Shown: positions 27,901 to 36,510, numbered from the stretch's first letter. The stretch: 64,000 bases of DNA from an uncultured Psychrobacter sp. (GCA_947501045.1 CANMUI010000004.1:124001-188000); one strand, 5' to 3'. Notes: a model not told the origin generated them from the letters alone. Program-made: numbers and translations.

Positions 27901-28914
27901 CAAACCGCCCATATCACGCAGACGTAGCTGACGTGCAATCTCATCAGCAGCTTCTAAATTGGTATGATAAGCGGTCTCAGCGACATCTGAGCCTTTAGTA
28001 GATTTGGCTGAGTTGATATCGATAGACACTAAAGCTTCGGTTTGATCGATGACAATTGAGCCACCAGAGGGTAGGCGTACTTCGCGCTGATAAGCAGTCT
28101 CAATCTGCTTCTCGACATTAAAACGAGCAAACATAGGCTCATAATCAGTGTATTTACGCAGCTTGTCTGCCTGTGTTGGCATAACCGCATCAATAAAGCC
28201 TGCCGCTTCGATATAAGCGTTTTCGTTATCGATCCAAATCTCGCTAATATCATCACGCAAATAATCGCGAACCGCGCGCGTCACCACGCCTGCTTCTTGA
28301 TGCACGAGGCGCGGTGAAGGGTATTTTTGGTTTTGTTCTTGAATGGCTTGCCAGATATTGAGCAAGTGGTTGAGATCGTGCTGTAAGTCTTCTTGAGTTT
28401 TACCAATACCAGCAGTACGAATAATGACGCTCATGCCTTTAGGTAGATCAAGGTTGCTCAACATGCGTTTCATGTCTTCGCGCAGCTTACCGGATATCTG
28501 GCGGGAGATACCGCCGCCGCGCGGATTATTGGGCATCAGTACCAAATAGCGACCAGCAAGCGATACATAAGTGGATAGCGCAGCCCCTTTATTGCCGCGC
28601 TCTTCTTTTTCGACTTGGACAATCAGCTCATCGCCTTCTTTGATGAGCTTTTTGATGTTCTCATCACGTGGATTACCGCTAAGGTATTCAGCGGATATCT
28701 CACGAATAGGTAAAAACCCCTGACGCTGTGAGCCATATTCTACAAACACCGCTTCAAGCGAAGGCTCAACACGGGTGACATGACCTTTATAAATATTGGA
28801 TTTTTTCTGTTCGCGAGTACGATTTTCTAAGTCGAAATCGTAAAGATGATTGCCCTTACATAGAGCAACACGAATCTCTTCGTTTTGAGTGGCGTTAATT
28901 AATATGCGTTTCAT
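24967..28914 (-). CDS. rne: Ribonuclease E
   Basis: A 1315-residue RNase E. The N-terminal half is conserved: MKRILINATQ start, S1 domain at about 35-120 (YKGHVTRVEPSLEAVFVEYG), and a DNase I-like domain with metal-binding Asp in VSIDINS and IVIDFIDMND. The Zn-link CPRC is at residues 400-403. From about residue 510 it is low-complexity and intrinsically disordered, rich in Ser, Asn, Gln, Asp and Thr. It contains Arg/Lys-rich blocks (RKRKSRKSRSSKSRQRK and a second near RTQRKPHSQRSSRGK) that resemble RNA-binding arginine-rich regions. The C-terminus has a more conserved-looking NMIENVAEQLLPQTSMFNL before a basic-acidic tail. The enzyme initiates mRNA decay and rRNA/tRNA processing and scaffolds the degradosome. 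AGGATAT precedes the ATG. Confidence 0.97.
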   Translation of the reverse strand: MKRILINATQNEEIRVALCKGNHLYDFDLENRTREQKKSNIYKGHVTRVEPSLEAVFVEYGSQRQGFLPIREISAEYLSGNPRDENIKKLIKEGDELIVQVEKEERGNKGAALSTYVSLAGRYLVLMPNNPRGGGISRQISGKLREDMKRMLSNLDLPKGMSVIIRTAGIGKTQEDLQHDLNHLLNIWQAIQEQNQKYPSPRLVHQEAGVVTRAVRDYLRDDISEIWIDNENAYIEAAGFIDAVMPTQADKLRKYTDYEPMFARFNVEKQIETAYQREVRLPSGGSIVIDQTEALVSIDINSAKSTKGSDVAETAYHTNLEAADEIARQLRLRDMGGLIVIDFIDMNDNKHQKEVEKRLVDATKYDRARVQFGEISKFGLMEMSRQRLRPSLEESTGYICPRCHGNGMIRDLRSLSLSIMRQIEQIALKERQGEVQAEVPTDIAAFILNEKRDSLVYLEQDSGTRITILPHAHLESPNFKLHFNRDGFAPTSYERITDTQQQEHSDLGYDVDWQTAEKERPEQQPTRQPRKTTTNQDKQADQRVSSAPNASHNSDNHDQNSTHESAQVLSTRAASSSAPTSRSVQTNQPDPISDQAITAAQPQAVAWLSNLFAQAPQARTASSVSSRDAAEAIEALVNTGAQSLGTFGDVDHSVLDNTQSSASARESHKQNVQQTSTTNNSTQADNQQAKHGTDNDDQKDRDDDKRKRKSRKSRSSKSRQRKESRHDSHSDQSHDNDSIDNSSDSTSDEAQSNSQNKRSQEHSRNRHDNQDNRQNSNQDSRRNGGDSKDDKAAEHSRTQRKPHSQRSSRGKLERGDTLTADDAANQQTATDAANGKTEHNARRSQDPNEVTLQVNEAPTRYKTPEVVHLSLDNSKSKQTSSKTETTNSAAQTKAQEPKPEAALETAPIEQSAPVENLQADKASASIDTHTSPDATNGSDTDSSTDNGAVLTQEALFNKRYVTAKKFGQASNDPRVVRRQQLSSAASSNKKAAAKTPATIRGSVGDFIHATLADAQSRLANKGIISCFIDAIEAHTQQLEPRADVEANSAVADNAISGNDTDENFVFSNYGYQPLDADYLARFDKMTQAVSQFAAAQGKTEVVPSAIGKRASNDPRGQHPDYQSDVQQHATLSLPSEQVEQSDQDVMQQQELEPATDTAQTFETAEADASGVHIQEDNAQLNDEAHDTDATALTNEAQASYVSAESEHLLEADQAYSTVKDDESSEDNDSVEPSKEDMQAGKSKTTIASYKNMIENVAEQLLPQTSMFNLTTPRVPKARSRKPKTEHKKPTQAEKLENDINNGNNDNDNDESNSES

Positions 28915-29952
28915 ACTGATATCCTATGAGTACGCATAACCACGACAAGAGGGCTTTTTATATGAAAGTTGTACTAAAAACTTCGTTGCTAATTGGCCTT
29001 ATTATAAAAGCACTAACGCTTTATTTAATATCATACTGGCCGCAATCAATATAAAACAACCAAAGCAATTGTGACATTAAGAGTCATAACAAGTGGCGCT
29101 AATAAAAGTTAGCGAATATCAGATGTATGCGAGCGTAGTGCTCATATAAAAGACAAACTAAATGGCAGTAATATATAGTATACAACGGCACACTTGTTAA
29201 TCGCTTACTGCCAAACTAAAATTGTTTTAGTGGCGGATAAGCATTCTAAACTAATTTGGCAAGTAGAATAATACAGGGTGTAAGTCTATATCTTTTTATC
29301 TACTGCTGTACTTTTAGTACAGGGTATAAATAGGTATGAGATAATGAATCAGCCTTAACATACTTTGTAAGAGTGTATTTAAGCTTTTACTACTCATGTT
29401 TTATTCGCTAAATGGCGAACCTCTTAATATTCGTTCAAATTAATCTAGTCGTTTTATCTATTATTTTTCGTACAACATCTATATATTTTAGTCGTTTACG
29501 TTATGAGTGCCACTGCGCTGCAATTCAGCGGGGCGTACTTGGCAAACAGAATAAGTGACTGACGCATCGGCTCAGTTGCATATTTGTCTCGTTTAACCTT
29601 TCATCTCTGTTTGACCGCCAGTATTCAGGCAGCTCTAAACTCTTAACCGTAAATCTCTGTTACTCGCTTGACTATGCGATGTCAAAACAATTGCAAAATC
29701 GAGTCGTGGTCATGCATTAAATGAGTAATGGCGTGACCTATCGGATGCTACACTAAATGCTTACGTGTATTGCACCCTAAAAATTTGATGAAGCGTACCA
29801 TTTTAGCATAGTAAATGTTTTACGCCTCATTACTAGTCAGTAAAGATGACGTCAGATATCTAAGGCAATAAGGATTATTGCTGCAATCTATGCTTAGTTG
29901 GTGCTCAACATGCTAAACTATAACAAATCTTTGTATAAATACCTAACTAAAA
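28915..29952. promoter_or_regulatory. Long rne/rluC divergent spacer, probable rne leader
   Basis: A gene-free spacer of 1038 bases. In E. coli, rne is autoregulated through a long structured 5' leader, so much of this may be transcribed leader on the minus strand; that is an inference. A small perfect hairpin, CTGTAC-TTTTA-GTACAG, is at 29306-29322, and the motif ACAGGGT(G/A)TAA occurs twice around it (near 29274 and 29319). I find no tRNA or open reading frame of convincing quality. Confidence 0.45.
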
Positions 29953-30972
29953 ATGACAAATTCTATTAATACCGATCCTATATTTAACAGCAAGACCCGT
30001 CCACAAAGCGCTGACGACGAAATTAGCAACTTTGATAAAGTCAATTATTTGGAAGTGACACGTCACCAGCATGAACAGCGTTTGGATAATTTTTTGCTCA
30101 ATCGTTTAAAAGGTTTACCAAAAGCACATATTTATAAGATGATTCGCTCAGATGAGGTACGCGTCAATAATAAGCGTTGTAAAGCGCATGATAGAGTGCA
30201 TCGCGGAGATGTAGTACGCATTGCCCCCGTTAAACTTGCGACGCGCGAAAAGCCTATTATTAGTACCGAATTTGCCAAAAGTTTGCTTGCCCGTGTGGTT
30301 TTTGAAGATGATGGACTGATTGTACTCAATAAACCCTCAGGTATCGCCGTACATGGGGGTAGCGGTTTGGACTTCGGCATTATTGAAGCTATGCGTGAAG
30401 TGACCGGTAAAAAATACTTAGAGCTGGTGCACCGTATCGATAAGGACACCTCAGGACTGTTAATGATCTCTAAAAAGCGCTCAACGCTTAAAGTATTGCA
30501 GCAGCATTTGGTAGATAAAACCATTCAAAAACATTATTTATGCTTAGCAAAAGGGCAACCTGCACTTAATGAGCAGCGTATTGATGCGCCGTTGCTGCGC
30601 TTTACTCTAGCAAGCGGCGAGCGCCGTGTTAAAGTCGAAGCCAGCGCTGCACAAAATCAGGATCCGCAAGCTAAAGAAAGCCAGACTGATATCGTGGTAC
30701 ATAGTCGTTTCATGCTGGCAAATCTACCAGTGAGCCTGATTGAAGCAAAACCATTAACCGGACGCACGCATCAAATTCGTGTACATCTGGCGCATATCGG
30801 TCATCCTATACTAGGTGATGAAAAATATAACCCGCAGGATAAATCAGGGGTTCATCGTTTGTGTTTACATGCGTGGCGCTTGGATATTCCTGATTACGAG
30901 GTGATTACAGCACCACTACCAGAGGATATGGCTGCTTTATTACCTACGTCAACTGAGCTACCAAAAGTATAA
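29953..30972 (+). CDS. rluC: 23S rRNA pseudouridine synthase RluC
   Basis: A 339-residue protein. Residues about 45-105 are an S4 RNA-binding domain (RLDNFLLNRLKGLPKAHIYKMIRSDEVRVNNKR). The RluA-type catalytic domain follows with VLNKPSGIAVHGG and HRIDKDTSGLL, where catalytic Asp is residue 163, then LTGRTHQIRVHLAHIGHPILGDEKY. RluC makes pseudouridines 955, 2504 and 2580 in E. coli 23S rRNA. The rne-rluC divergent pair is conserved in gammaproteobacteria, which supports RluC over RluD. The ribosome site is weak. Confidence 0.93.
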   Translation: MTNSINTDPIFNSKTRPQSADDEISNFDKVNYLEVTRHQHEQRLDNFLLNRLKGLPKAHIYKMIRSDEVRVNNKRCKAHDRVHRGDVVRIAPVKLATREKPIISTEFAKSLLARVVFEDDGLIVLNKPSGIAVHGGSGLDFGIIEAMREVTGKKYLELVHRIDKDTSGLLMISKKRSTLKVLQQHLVDKTIQKHYLCLAKGQPALNEQRIDAPLLRFTLASGERRVKVEASAAQNQDPQAKESQTDIVVHSRFMLANLPVSLIEAKPLTGRTHQIRVHLAHIGHPILGDEKYNPQDKSGVHRLCLHAWRLDIPDYEVITAPLPEDMAALLPTSTELPKV

Positions 30973-31009
30973 GTGTCTATCCAGCAGCAAGGAAAAACAG
31001 AATAAAAGA

Positions 31010-31042
31010 GGGATTTATGGCTATTGACATAAATCCCTTTTT
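31010..31042. terminator. Bidirectional terminator between rluC and engB
   Basis: GGGATTTATG, an 8-base loop, CATAAATCCC, TTTTTA. The minus strand also runs into a T-rich stretch, so it serves both convergent genes. Confidence 0.87.
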
Positions 31043-31061
31043 ATTTGAGGTCGTTAAGTAT

Positions 31062-31802
31062 TCAAATGTCAATGTCACTTTTATCAGTATCAGTATCAGT
31101 ATCAGTATCAGTTTGAGCTTTTTCTTCTAAAGCTCCTTTGCCATTAAGTTTATACTGATACCAGTCTCCCATTACCCCTGCCAGCTCATCAATACCTTCT
31201 TTTTTAAGTGCTGAAAATAGCTGAATCGTACAAGGTAGCTCTAATTTTTTAAGGGCCTGACGGGTATTCAGCAAAGCATTCTTGGCGGCACCATATTTGA
31301 GTTTATCTGCTTTGGTCAACAAAATATGAACAGGCAGCTCGCCGTCTTTGGCCCAATGCAGCATTTGCTCATCAAAGAACTTTAGCGGATGACGAATATC
31401 GGTAAGTAACACTAAACCTGCAAGGCTTGAGCGTGACACCAGGTATTCTTCTAGCTCTACCTGCCACTCTTTTTTCATCTCAAGCGGCACCGCCGCATAA
31501 CCGTAACCTGGTAAATCAACCAATCTGGTATCGGTATCTCCAATACTAAAAAAGTTGATCATCTGCGTGCGTCCAGGGGTTTTTGATGATCGTGCTAGCT
31601 GGCGCTGATTGGTAAGCGCGTTAATCGCTGAGGATTTACCAGCGTTTGAGCGCCCAGCAAAAGCTACTTCCAAACCCTCGTCAGGCGGACATAGCCGAAA
31701 GGTAGGCGCTGATAGCATAAACTCAGTTTGTTGTATACGCTGACGGACTTTAGTATTAAATGCTGCATGATTCGCAGCCTTGTCTTTAGTAGGGGTGTTC
31801 AT
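31062..31802 (-). CDS. engB: Ribosome biogenesis GTPase EngB (YihA/YsxC)
   Basis: A 246-residue TRAFAC-class GTPase. It has the G1 P-loop GRSNAGKSS, G3 DLPGYGYA and G4 LTKADKL. It acts in late assembly of the 50S subunit. The C-terminus is extended by about 20 residues that include five Thr-Asp pairs, encoded by five perfect copies of a hexamer (see the repeat entry). The neighbourhood, engB divergent from cytochrome c4/c5 genes, is the same as in Pseudomonas. Confidence 0.95.
   Translation of the reverse strand: MNTPTKDKAANHAAFNTKVRQRIQQTEFMLSAPTFRLCPPDEGLEVAFAGRSNAGKSSAINALTNQRQLARSSKTPGRTQMINFFSIGDTDTRLVDLPGYGYAAVPLEMKKEWQVELEEYLVSRSSLAGLVLLTDIRHPLKFFDEQMLHWAKDGELPVHILLTKADKLKYGAAKNALLNTRQALKKLELPCTIQLFSALKKEGIDELAGVMGDWYQYKLNGKGALEEKAQTDTDTDTDTDKSDIDI
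31082..31111. repeat. Hexanucleotide microsatellite in engB
   Basis: Five perfect tandem copies of TATCAG on the plus strand, read as ACTGAT (Thr-Asp) in engB near its 3' end. Copy change by slippage would keep the frame and only alter the length of the Thr-Asp tail. Confidence 0.9.
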
Positions 31803-32140
31803 AAATCACTCATTGACCATAACGAAACGTAGTTTAAATCAAAAACAAAAAAGCTAATAGCAAATCAGCACTAAAAATATAATAAAGCGCTACCGGCTAG
31901 GTTGCAGCAGTAACTACCTCTACTTGTTGAAATACAGGCTATTAGCATTATATAGATAACAGCATAACATTAATTTGAATGACGACTTAATAAAAGTCCT
32001 AAAGCCTTTTTTCCATGCTTGCTTTTCTGCGTTTATTTTAACAATACTAAACGTAATTCGACTATCTTAGTCTGACATATAAAGTTACAATATTAGCATA
32101 ATAGGCCTATTCGTAGTCTACTAACCAAAGGAGATGTCTT
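31803..32140. other. Divergent engB/cytochrome spacer
   Basis: No gene seen. AT-rich; it must contain the promoters of engB and the cytochrome c5 gene. AAGGAGA at about 32127 is the ribosome site of the latter. Confidence 0.4.
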
Positions 32141-32476
32141 ATGCGCTTTATAACTATAAATTCTGCCAAAATAGGTCAAGCTTTGGGTAGCAGCGTAGCA
32201 GCACTTATACTAAGTATCGCTATGACCAATGGCGCTATAGCTGCTGATACCGCCACGCTTTATGATAACTCCTGTGCCGCTTGTCATGATAGTGGCGCTT
32301 TAGGAGCGCTCAAAAAGGGCGATAGCGCCGCTTGGCAACAACTGATAAAGCAAAAAGGTATGCCAGCTCTAGTTAAGTCTGTCAAAGGTGGATTATTGCA
32401 AATGCCAGCAGGTGGCTTGTGTGACAGCTGCAGTGATGACGATTATCGTAAACTTATTGATTATATGAGTAAATAG
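32141..32476 (+). CDS. Cytochrome c5-type monoheme cytochrome
   Basis: A 111-residue protein with a Sec signal peptide ending near AIAAD and one heme-binding motif CAACH at residues 45-49. The later MPAGG supplies the axial Met, and GLCDSCSDDD carries the extra Cys pair characteristic of cytochrome c5. AAGGAG stands before the ATG. It would be a periplasmic electron carrier to terminal oxidases. It sits upstream of the cytochrome c4 gene, separated by 382 bases. Confidence 0.9.
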   Translation: MRFITINSAKIGQALGSSVAALILSIAMTNGAIAADTATLYDNSCAACHDSGALGALKKGDSAAWQQLIKQKGMPALVKSVKGGLLQMPAGGLCDSCSDDDYRKLIDYMSK

Positions 32477-32858
32477 CTCATTGAGTAATAAATCATCTAA
32501 GTAAGTAATAAACTATTTAAGTAATATAGTATAAATTTTTAAAAACCTACTATTCAATGTTTTTATACGGCTATAAAACTTTAGGTGCTGCGATTAAGTA
32601 GGCAAATTTTGCAAAGTCTTGCTATAATAATTACAAATAAACCCTGATGTTAGCCAATACGTTTAGGCAGATTTTGGTTAAGACTCTAAAATACCCAAAT
32701 CATCTTTTAAACAGCAAGTAGTCCTAACAAGTATTGTGTTAACCTTGTTAGCATAGCCGCTTTGAATTATAATCAATAACTTATAATTATCCAATCATAG
32801 CTACTTAGTTATAGCCACCCTAAACAACGTTTACGTCGAGTTAGTAGGATCTCTATCA
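32477..32858. other. Spacer between the two cytochrome genes
   Basis: No gene or clear terminator. There are AT-rich imperfect repeats near the left end (AGTAATAAA twice, near 32484 and 32505). It probably contains a separate promoter for the cytochrome c4 gene. Confidence 0.4.
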
Positions 32859-33527
32859 ATGAAAAAGTTAATCGCTGCCGCCAGCTTATGTGTTGCAAGT
32901 TTCAGCGTACAAGCTGCTATTATTGTCCCTGAGCATGACGTCAATGCTGGTAAACAAATCGCTGAAGCAGTGTGCGCTGCTTGTCACGGGGTTGATGGTG
33001 TAAGCCCTATCCCCTCCCAGCCTAACCTTGGCGGTCAAAACGTAAAGTATTTGTATAAGCAATTGGTCAACTTCAAGTCTGGACTGCGCAAAAACGGTAT
33101 TATGCAGTCGCAAGTGGCCAATTTATCTCAGCAAGATATGGCCGATGTAGCAGGTTACTATGCCAGCCAAGCACCTTGGAGTGTAGCGCTTGCCAACCCT
33201 GCAACTAAAGAAGAGGCGAGCAAGCTTTTCTTAGGCGGCAACAAGTCGCGCGGCGTTATTGGCTGCGCTGGTTGTCATAGCCCAACTGGTGCTGGTAATG
33301 ACTGGGCAGCATTTCCACGCTTAGGTGGCCAACATGCTGAATATATTGCCACTCAGCTCAAAATGTTCCGTGCTGCTGGCCGTGAAGATGACGTCGATAG
33401 TGCTGACCAGATGCGCTACAACGACGCGGAAAAAGAAGGCGAAAAAGGCATGATGCAGACAGTAGCTTCTAGATTGTCAGATCGTGATATTCGTATTCTA
33501 TCAGACTATCTGAGCGCCGTTCACTAA
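32859..33527 (+). CDS. Diheme cytochrome c4
   Basis: A 222-residue protein with a signal peptide ending VQA and two heme motifs, CAACH at 39-43 and CAGCH at 136-140. Each belongs to a repeated class I cytochrome c domain of about 90 residues (PNLGGQNVKYLYKQL and PRLGGQHAEYIATQL are the equivalent segments). The diheme, internally duplicated layout is that of cytochrome c4, a periplasmic donor to cbb3-type oxidases. A strong terminator follows. Confidence 0.94.
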   Translation: MKKLIAAASLCVASFSVQAAIIVPEHDVNAGKQIAEAVCAACHGVDGVSPIPSQPNLGGQNVKYLYKQLVNFKSGLRKNGIMQSQVANLSQQDMADVAGYYASQAPWSVALANPATKEEASKLFLGGNKSRGVIGCAGCHSPTGAGNDWAAFPRLGGQHAEYIATQLKMFRAAGREDDVDSADQMRYNDAEKEGEKGMMQTVASRLSDRDIRILSDYLSAVH

Positions 33528-33619
33528 ACAAGTATGGCCAACGTATGTTGTACTGGTATATAAAGTAGTAGAGTATTTGTTGTTTTAGTACTATAGCTTT
33601 TAGATCATAATATGTTATT

Positions 33620-33644
33620 AAACCCCGTTCTCGGGGTTTTTTTA
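33620..33644 (+). terminator. Terminator of the cytochrome c4 gene
   Basis: AACCCCG-TTC-TCGGGGTT then seven T, about 90 bases after the stop. Confidence 0.88.
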
Positions 33645-33749
33645 TAACTGTAAGTCCTCTATATTATAAAAAACCATACAGTAGCCTGTCATCGCTCTGT
33701 ATACTCACCTGTTGTCATTATTTAATTGATTGTTTGGATTGAAATTACT

Positions 33750-34889
33750 ATGGTACGCTTCGCTTCTTATTTTATGGCAGCGCTATTGCCACTCTTGTTG
33801 TTTCGCTGGTTTGCTCCTGCAGCGATTGGTGAAATAGACTTTTGGTTACTATGGTTATTAGCTATGGTGGTAGTGTCTTTACCTGTCGTTTATGCCGAGA
33901 TCGCGCTGGCTTATCGTAGTGTTGATGCACCTTTAGCAGGTATGCAAAAGCTGACTCGTGAAGCAGACGCCAGTCCGCTATGGCGCAGCTTTGGTTGGCT
34001 TGCAGCTCTAGTGGCGATTATCATTGCAGCCCTTGTGATATCAGGAGCCAGCAGTGGTATGTTGTCAGCATTGTCTGAGCTTAATAGTGCGCCTGACTTA
34101 CCTATCTTTGCTATTGCTGGTGGTCTAATGGTTATCACGGTACTGCTAAGCTTACTTGGGGTAGCTCCATTGCCCATAGGTTTAGGTCTTATGGTCGCAG
34201 GCTTAGTTATGGGCATAATCAATGGTTTGCCGCATATCAACTTTGCCATGACTGGTATTAGCTTGGGGGAGTGGGGGCGAGCAGTTGCTCTAGCATTGGT
34301 CAGCGTTGGTGCTGGTACGGGTCTTTATTGGTTCGGTCAGCATCTACTTAATAGACAAACTACGAGCGCAGTAGAGGCGAGTAAGCAATACGCATCAGGT
34401 ATGCAGCGCTCAGTCTCGTCTCATACGTATCGCGCTAGCAAATTGGTGCTACCTATATGGGTACTACAGCTAGTGGTTGGCGTTGTAGCTCTATTTATTA
34501 GTGGTCTAACCCTGCCACCTATCGGACAGTTATTGTACTGGTTGGGCGTGCTGTTTGTAGCCAGTTATTTATTGCACTATAGCGCTCAACAACTGGCGTA
34601 CAAGTTTGGCCTTGTAGTCAGCTTAGTCATAACGTTGGCACTTGGTTTATTCTTGGTAATAGCAATACCGACGACTTGGCTAGTAGGACTGCTCGTTATC
34701 ATTAGTAGTATAGCCGTACTACTACTATCCATATTTGCAGGCTGGCGTATGAAAATAAGTCATTTACGCAAATCATTGAACTTTGGTAGCGAAGCCTTAT
34801 ATAACTTATGGCGCGTAGCTATTCGTCTGCTTGTACCATTGGCGCTAGTTTTAGCTCTGATAGGTTGGGTGCTGCAATGGTCGAGCTAG
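33750..34889 (+). CDS. NSS (SNF)-like multi-spanning membrane protein
   Basis: A 379-residue, very hydrophobic protein with about ten membrane segments. The ATG at 33750 is preferred over an upstream TTG at 33726. The second segment, LPVVYAEIALAYRS, resembles the TM2 region of sodium-dependent neurotransmitter-symporter family proteins, and the following SPLWRSFGWLAALVAI also fits. It is short for that family (usually 450 or more), and I do not see the TM1 sodium-site motif clearly, so transport may be altered. Its 3' end overlaps the rnfH start by 13 bases. The substrate is unknown. Confidence 0.6.
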   Translation: MVRFASYFMAALLPLLLFRWFAPAAIGEIDFWLLWLLAMVVVSLPVVYAEIALAYRSVDAPLAGMQKLTREADASPLWRSFGWLAALVAIIIAALVISGASSGMLSALSELNSAPDLPIFAIAGGLMVITVLLSLLGVAPLPIGLGLMVAGLVMGIINGLPHINFAMTGISLGEWGRAVALALVSVGAGTGLYWFGQHLLNRQTTSAVEASKQYASGMQRSVSSHTYRASKLVLPIWVLQLVVGVVALFISGLTLPPIGQLLYWLGVLFVASYLLHYSAQQLAYKFGLVVSLVITLALGLFLVIAIPTTWLVGLLVIISSIAVLLLSIFAGWRMKISHLRKSLNFGSEALYNLWRVAIRLLVPLALVLALIGWVLQWSS

Positions 34890-35224
34890 GCGCAATATCT
34901 GCGTCCAAGCAAGCTTCTATTACTGTGTACTTAGCTTATGCAGAAGAGGCGCAGTGTCAACACTATATGACACTGCAAGTTGCTGATGGTACAACTTTAT
35001 ACGAGGCGCTAGCGCAAGCCGGCTGGCTCACGCAGTTTCCTAAGCTAGCAGAGTGGTGCAAGCAGGTAGTAGATATTACTAGGCCTACAGCCAAACTTTG
35101 GCACGTCGGCATCTATGCACAAAAACAGCCGCTTAGCTACCGTTTGCAAGCACTTGATCGTGTTGAGATCTATAGAAGTCTTAGCGCTGATCCTATGTCT
35201 CAGCGCAAAAACAAAAGTAAATAA
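34877..35224 (+). CDS. rnfH: RnfH/RatB family ubiquitin-like protein
   Basis: A 115-residue protein from the ATG at 34877, inside the end of the preceding gene in another frame. It has the family core ITVYLAYA, LQVADGTTLYEALAQAG, VGIYAQKQP and LQALDRVEIYRSL, a beta-grasp fold (UPF0125). It is usually found between ratA and bamE (smpA); here bamE is adjacent but convergent, and no ratA is present. The biochemical role is poorly defined. Confidence 0.85.
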   Translation: MVELGAISASKQASITVYLAYAEEAQCQHYMTLQVADGTTLYEALAQAGWLTQFPKLAEWCKQVVDITRPTAKLWHVGIYAQKQPLSYRLQALDRVEIYRSLSADPMSQRKNKSK

Positions 35225-35260
35225 CCTTTCTTGTTTAAGTGTTAAATTTATAGGTTATTG

Positions 35261-35680
35261 TTACTCTACAGGTAGCGTCTCCATTCCTTCTATACGATTA
35301 ACCAAACCATTGGCATCAAAATAAACAATTAGATGTTGGCTTGCGTCTTTAACATCAGCGATACCTTTACGAGTACCCTCTGTACCCGCTTGATAATCAT
35401 AAACGTAGTCCCAGCGATTAGGCTCTAACGTGTCTTTGATAGCTGGACTGCCCAGTATATACAATACTTGGTTTTTATTCATACCCACCTGTAGCTTTTG
35501 GGCTTGGTCCTGAGTAATTGGCGTGCCCTGCGGTAAGTCGATCTTATAAACGCTAAATAATGAGCAGCCCGATAGCGCAACAGACGCGCCTAGAACTGCT
35601 GTCATCATAAGGTTGCGCAGACTATCCGTGTAGCTGGTCGATTGAAGTTTAGATGGAAGATAATTCAATAGCTTTATCAT
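35261..35680 (-). CDS. bamE: Outer membrane assembly lipoprotein BamE (SmpA/OmlA)
   Basis: A 139-residue lipoprotein with lipobox LSGC, then the conserved YKIDLPQGTPITQDQAQKLQVGMNKNQV segment, LGSPAIKDTLEPNRWDYVYDY, and a final strand VYFDANGLVNRIEG. It is a small component of the BAM complex that inserts beta-barrel proteins. The start is uncertain: an ATG at 35680 or a GTG at 35695, neither with a good ribosome site. It is convergent with rnfH (36 bases between stops) and divergent from fur, as in related genera. Confidence 0.94.
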   Translation of the reverse strand: MIKLLNYLPSKLQSTSYTDSLRNLMMTAVLGASVALSGCSLFSVYKIDLPQGTPITQDQAQKLQVGMNKNQVLYILGSPAIKDTLEPNRWDYVYDYQAGTEGTRKGIADVKDASQHLIVYFDANGLVNRIEGMETLPVE

Positions 35681-35695
35681 GGTAAGATGGCTCAC

Positions 35696-36049
35696 AAAAA
35701 TGGGTTAAGCGCGGCTAAAGGCAACTGCCTAGGTTATAGCGGTAGGTCCTGCCGGCAATCTTGGACAAATGATACGTTATTTACTTGCAATTGCCTACCA
35801 CTTACGACATTATTTATCAAACACTACTTAATACTGTTTATCATTTATAGTGTAGATTTATAGGCTTGCAGTAATATTGCTAAATAACCATAAGCAGTAG
35901 CTATTGGTGTGCAATACCACTTTATTATTTTAAACAGACAGTTGTTTTAGATCGATAGCGGCTAGTTATTTACAGTAATTATAAGCTATATTTTTATAGG
36001 TTATCTTTAAGTTTTATTTGCAAAGACTTTAACAGTCAAAAGGAATATT
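35696..36049. other. Divergent bamE/fur promoter region
   Basis: No gene. AGGAAT precedes the fur ATG. I looked for a 19-bp Fur box of the GATAATGATAATCATTATC type and did not find a convincing one. Confidence 0.4.
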
Positions 36050-36484
36050 ATGGCTACTTTTACCAATCAAGATCTGCGTAAAGCAGGACTAAAAGTAACA
36101 CTGCCGCGTATAAAGATTTTGGAGCTGCTTGAACGAGCGGAGCTTCATCATATGAGTGCAGAAGAGGTATATAAAGCACTGATAGAGCAAGGCGAAGATG
36201 TCGGATTGGCAACAGTATATCGGGTGCTGACCCAATTTGAACAAGCGGGTATCGTTGAGCGGCACAATTTTGAAAACAACTTATCCGTATTTGAGATTAC
36301 TCAAGACGAACATCATGACCATCTAGTGTGTGATGTTTGCGGTAAAATTATTGAGTTCCATAATGAGACGATCGAAGAGGAGCAGCTAAAAGTTGCCGTA
36401 GAGCACGGTTTCAAGCTATCTGGACATTCGCTAGTACTATACGGTATTTGTGACAATCAAGAGTGTAAAGATAGTGTTAGATAA
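36050..36484 (+). CDS. fur: Ferric uptake regulator Fur
   Basis: A 144-residue Fur. The N-terminal winged helix is complete (AGLKVTLPRIKILELLE and GLATVYRVLTQFEQAGIVERH). The dimerisation domain contains the metal-binding HHDHLVCDVCGKI and GICDNQECKD. With Fe(II) it represses iron-uptake genes. Length and motifs are normal. It is divergent from bamE and followed by a strong terminator shared with pilU. Confidence 0.97.
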   Translation: MATFTNQDLRKAGLKVTLPRIKILELLERAELHHMSAEEVYKALIEQGEDVGLATVYRVLTQFEQAGIVERHNFENNLSVFEITQDEHHDHLVCDVCGKIIEFHNETIEEEQLKVAVEHGFKLSGHSLVLYGICDNQECKDSVR

Positions 36485-36510
36485 AATCAGATAATTCTCA
36501 AGAATAGAAT

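Noticed and set aside
30132..30524. 130-codon minus-strand open frame inside rluC
   Set aside because: It is antisense to the conserved catalytic region of rluC and has no independent support.
35696..36049. Fur autoregulatory box upstream of fur
   Set aside because: I found no sequence close to the 19-bp GATAAT-type palindrome.
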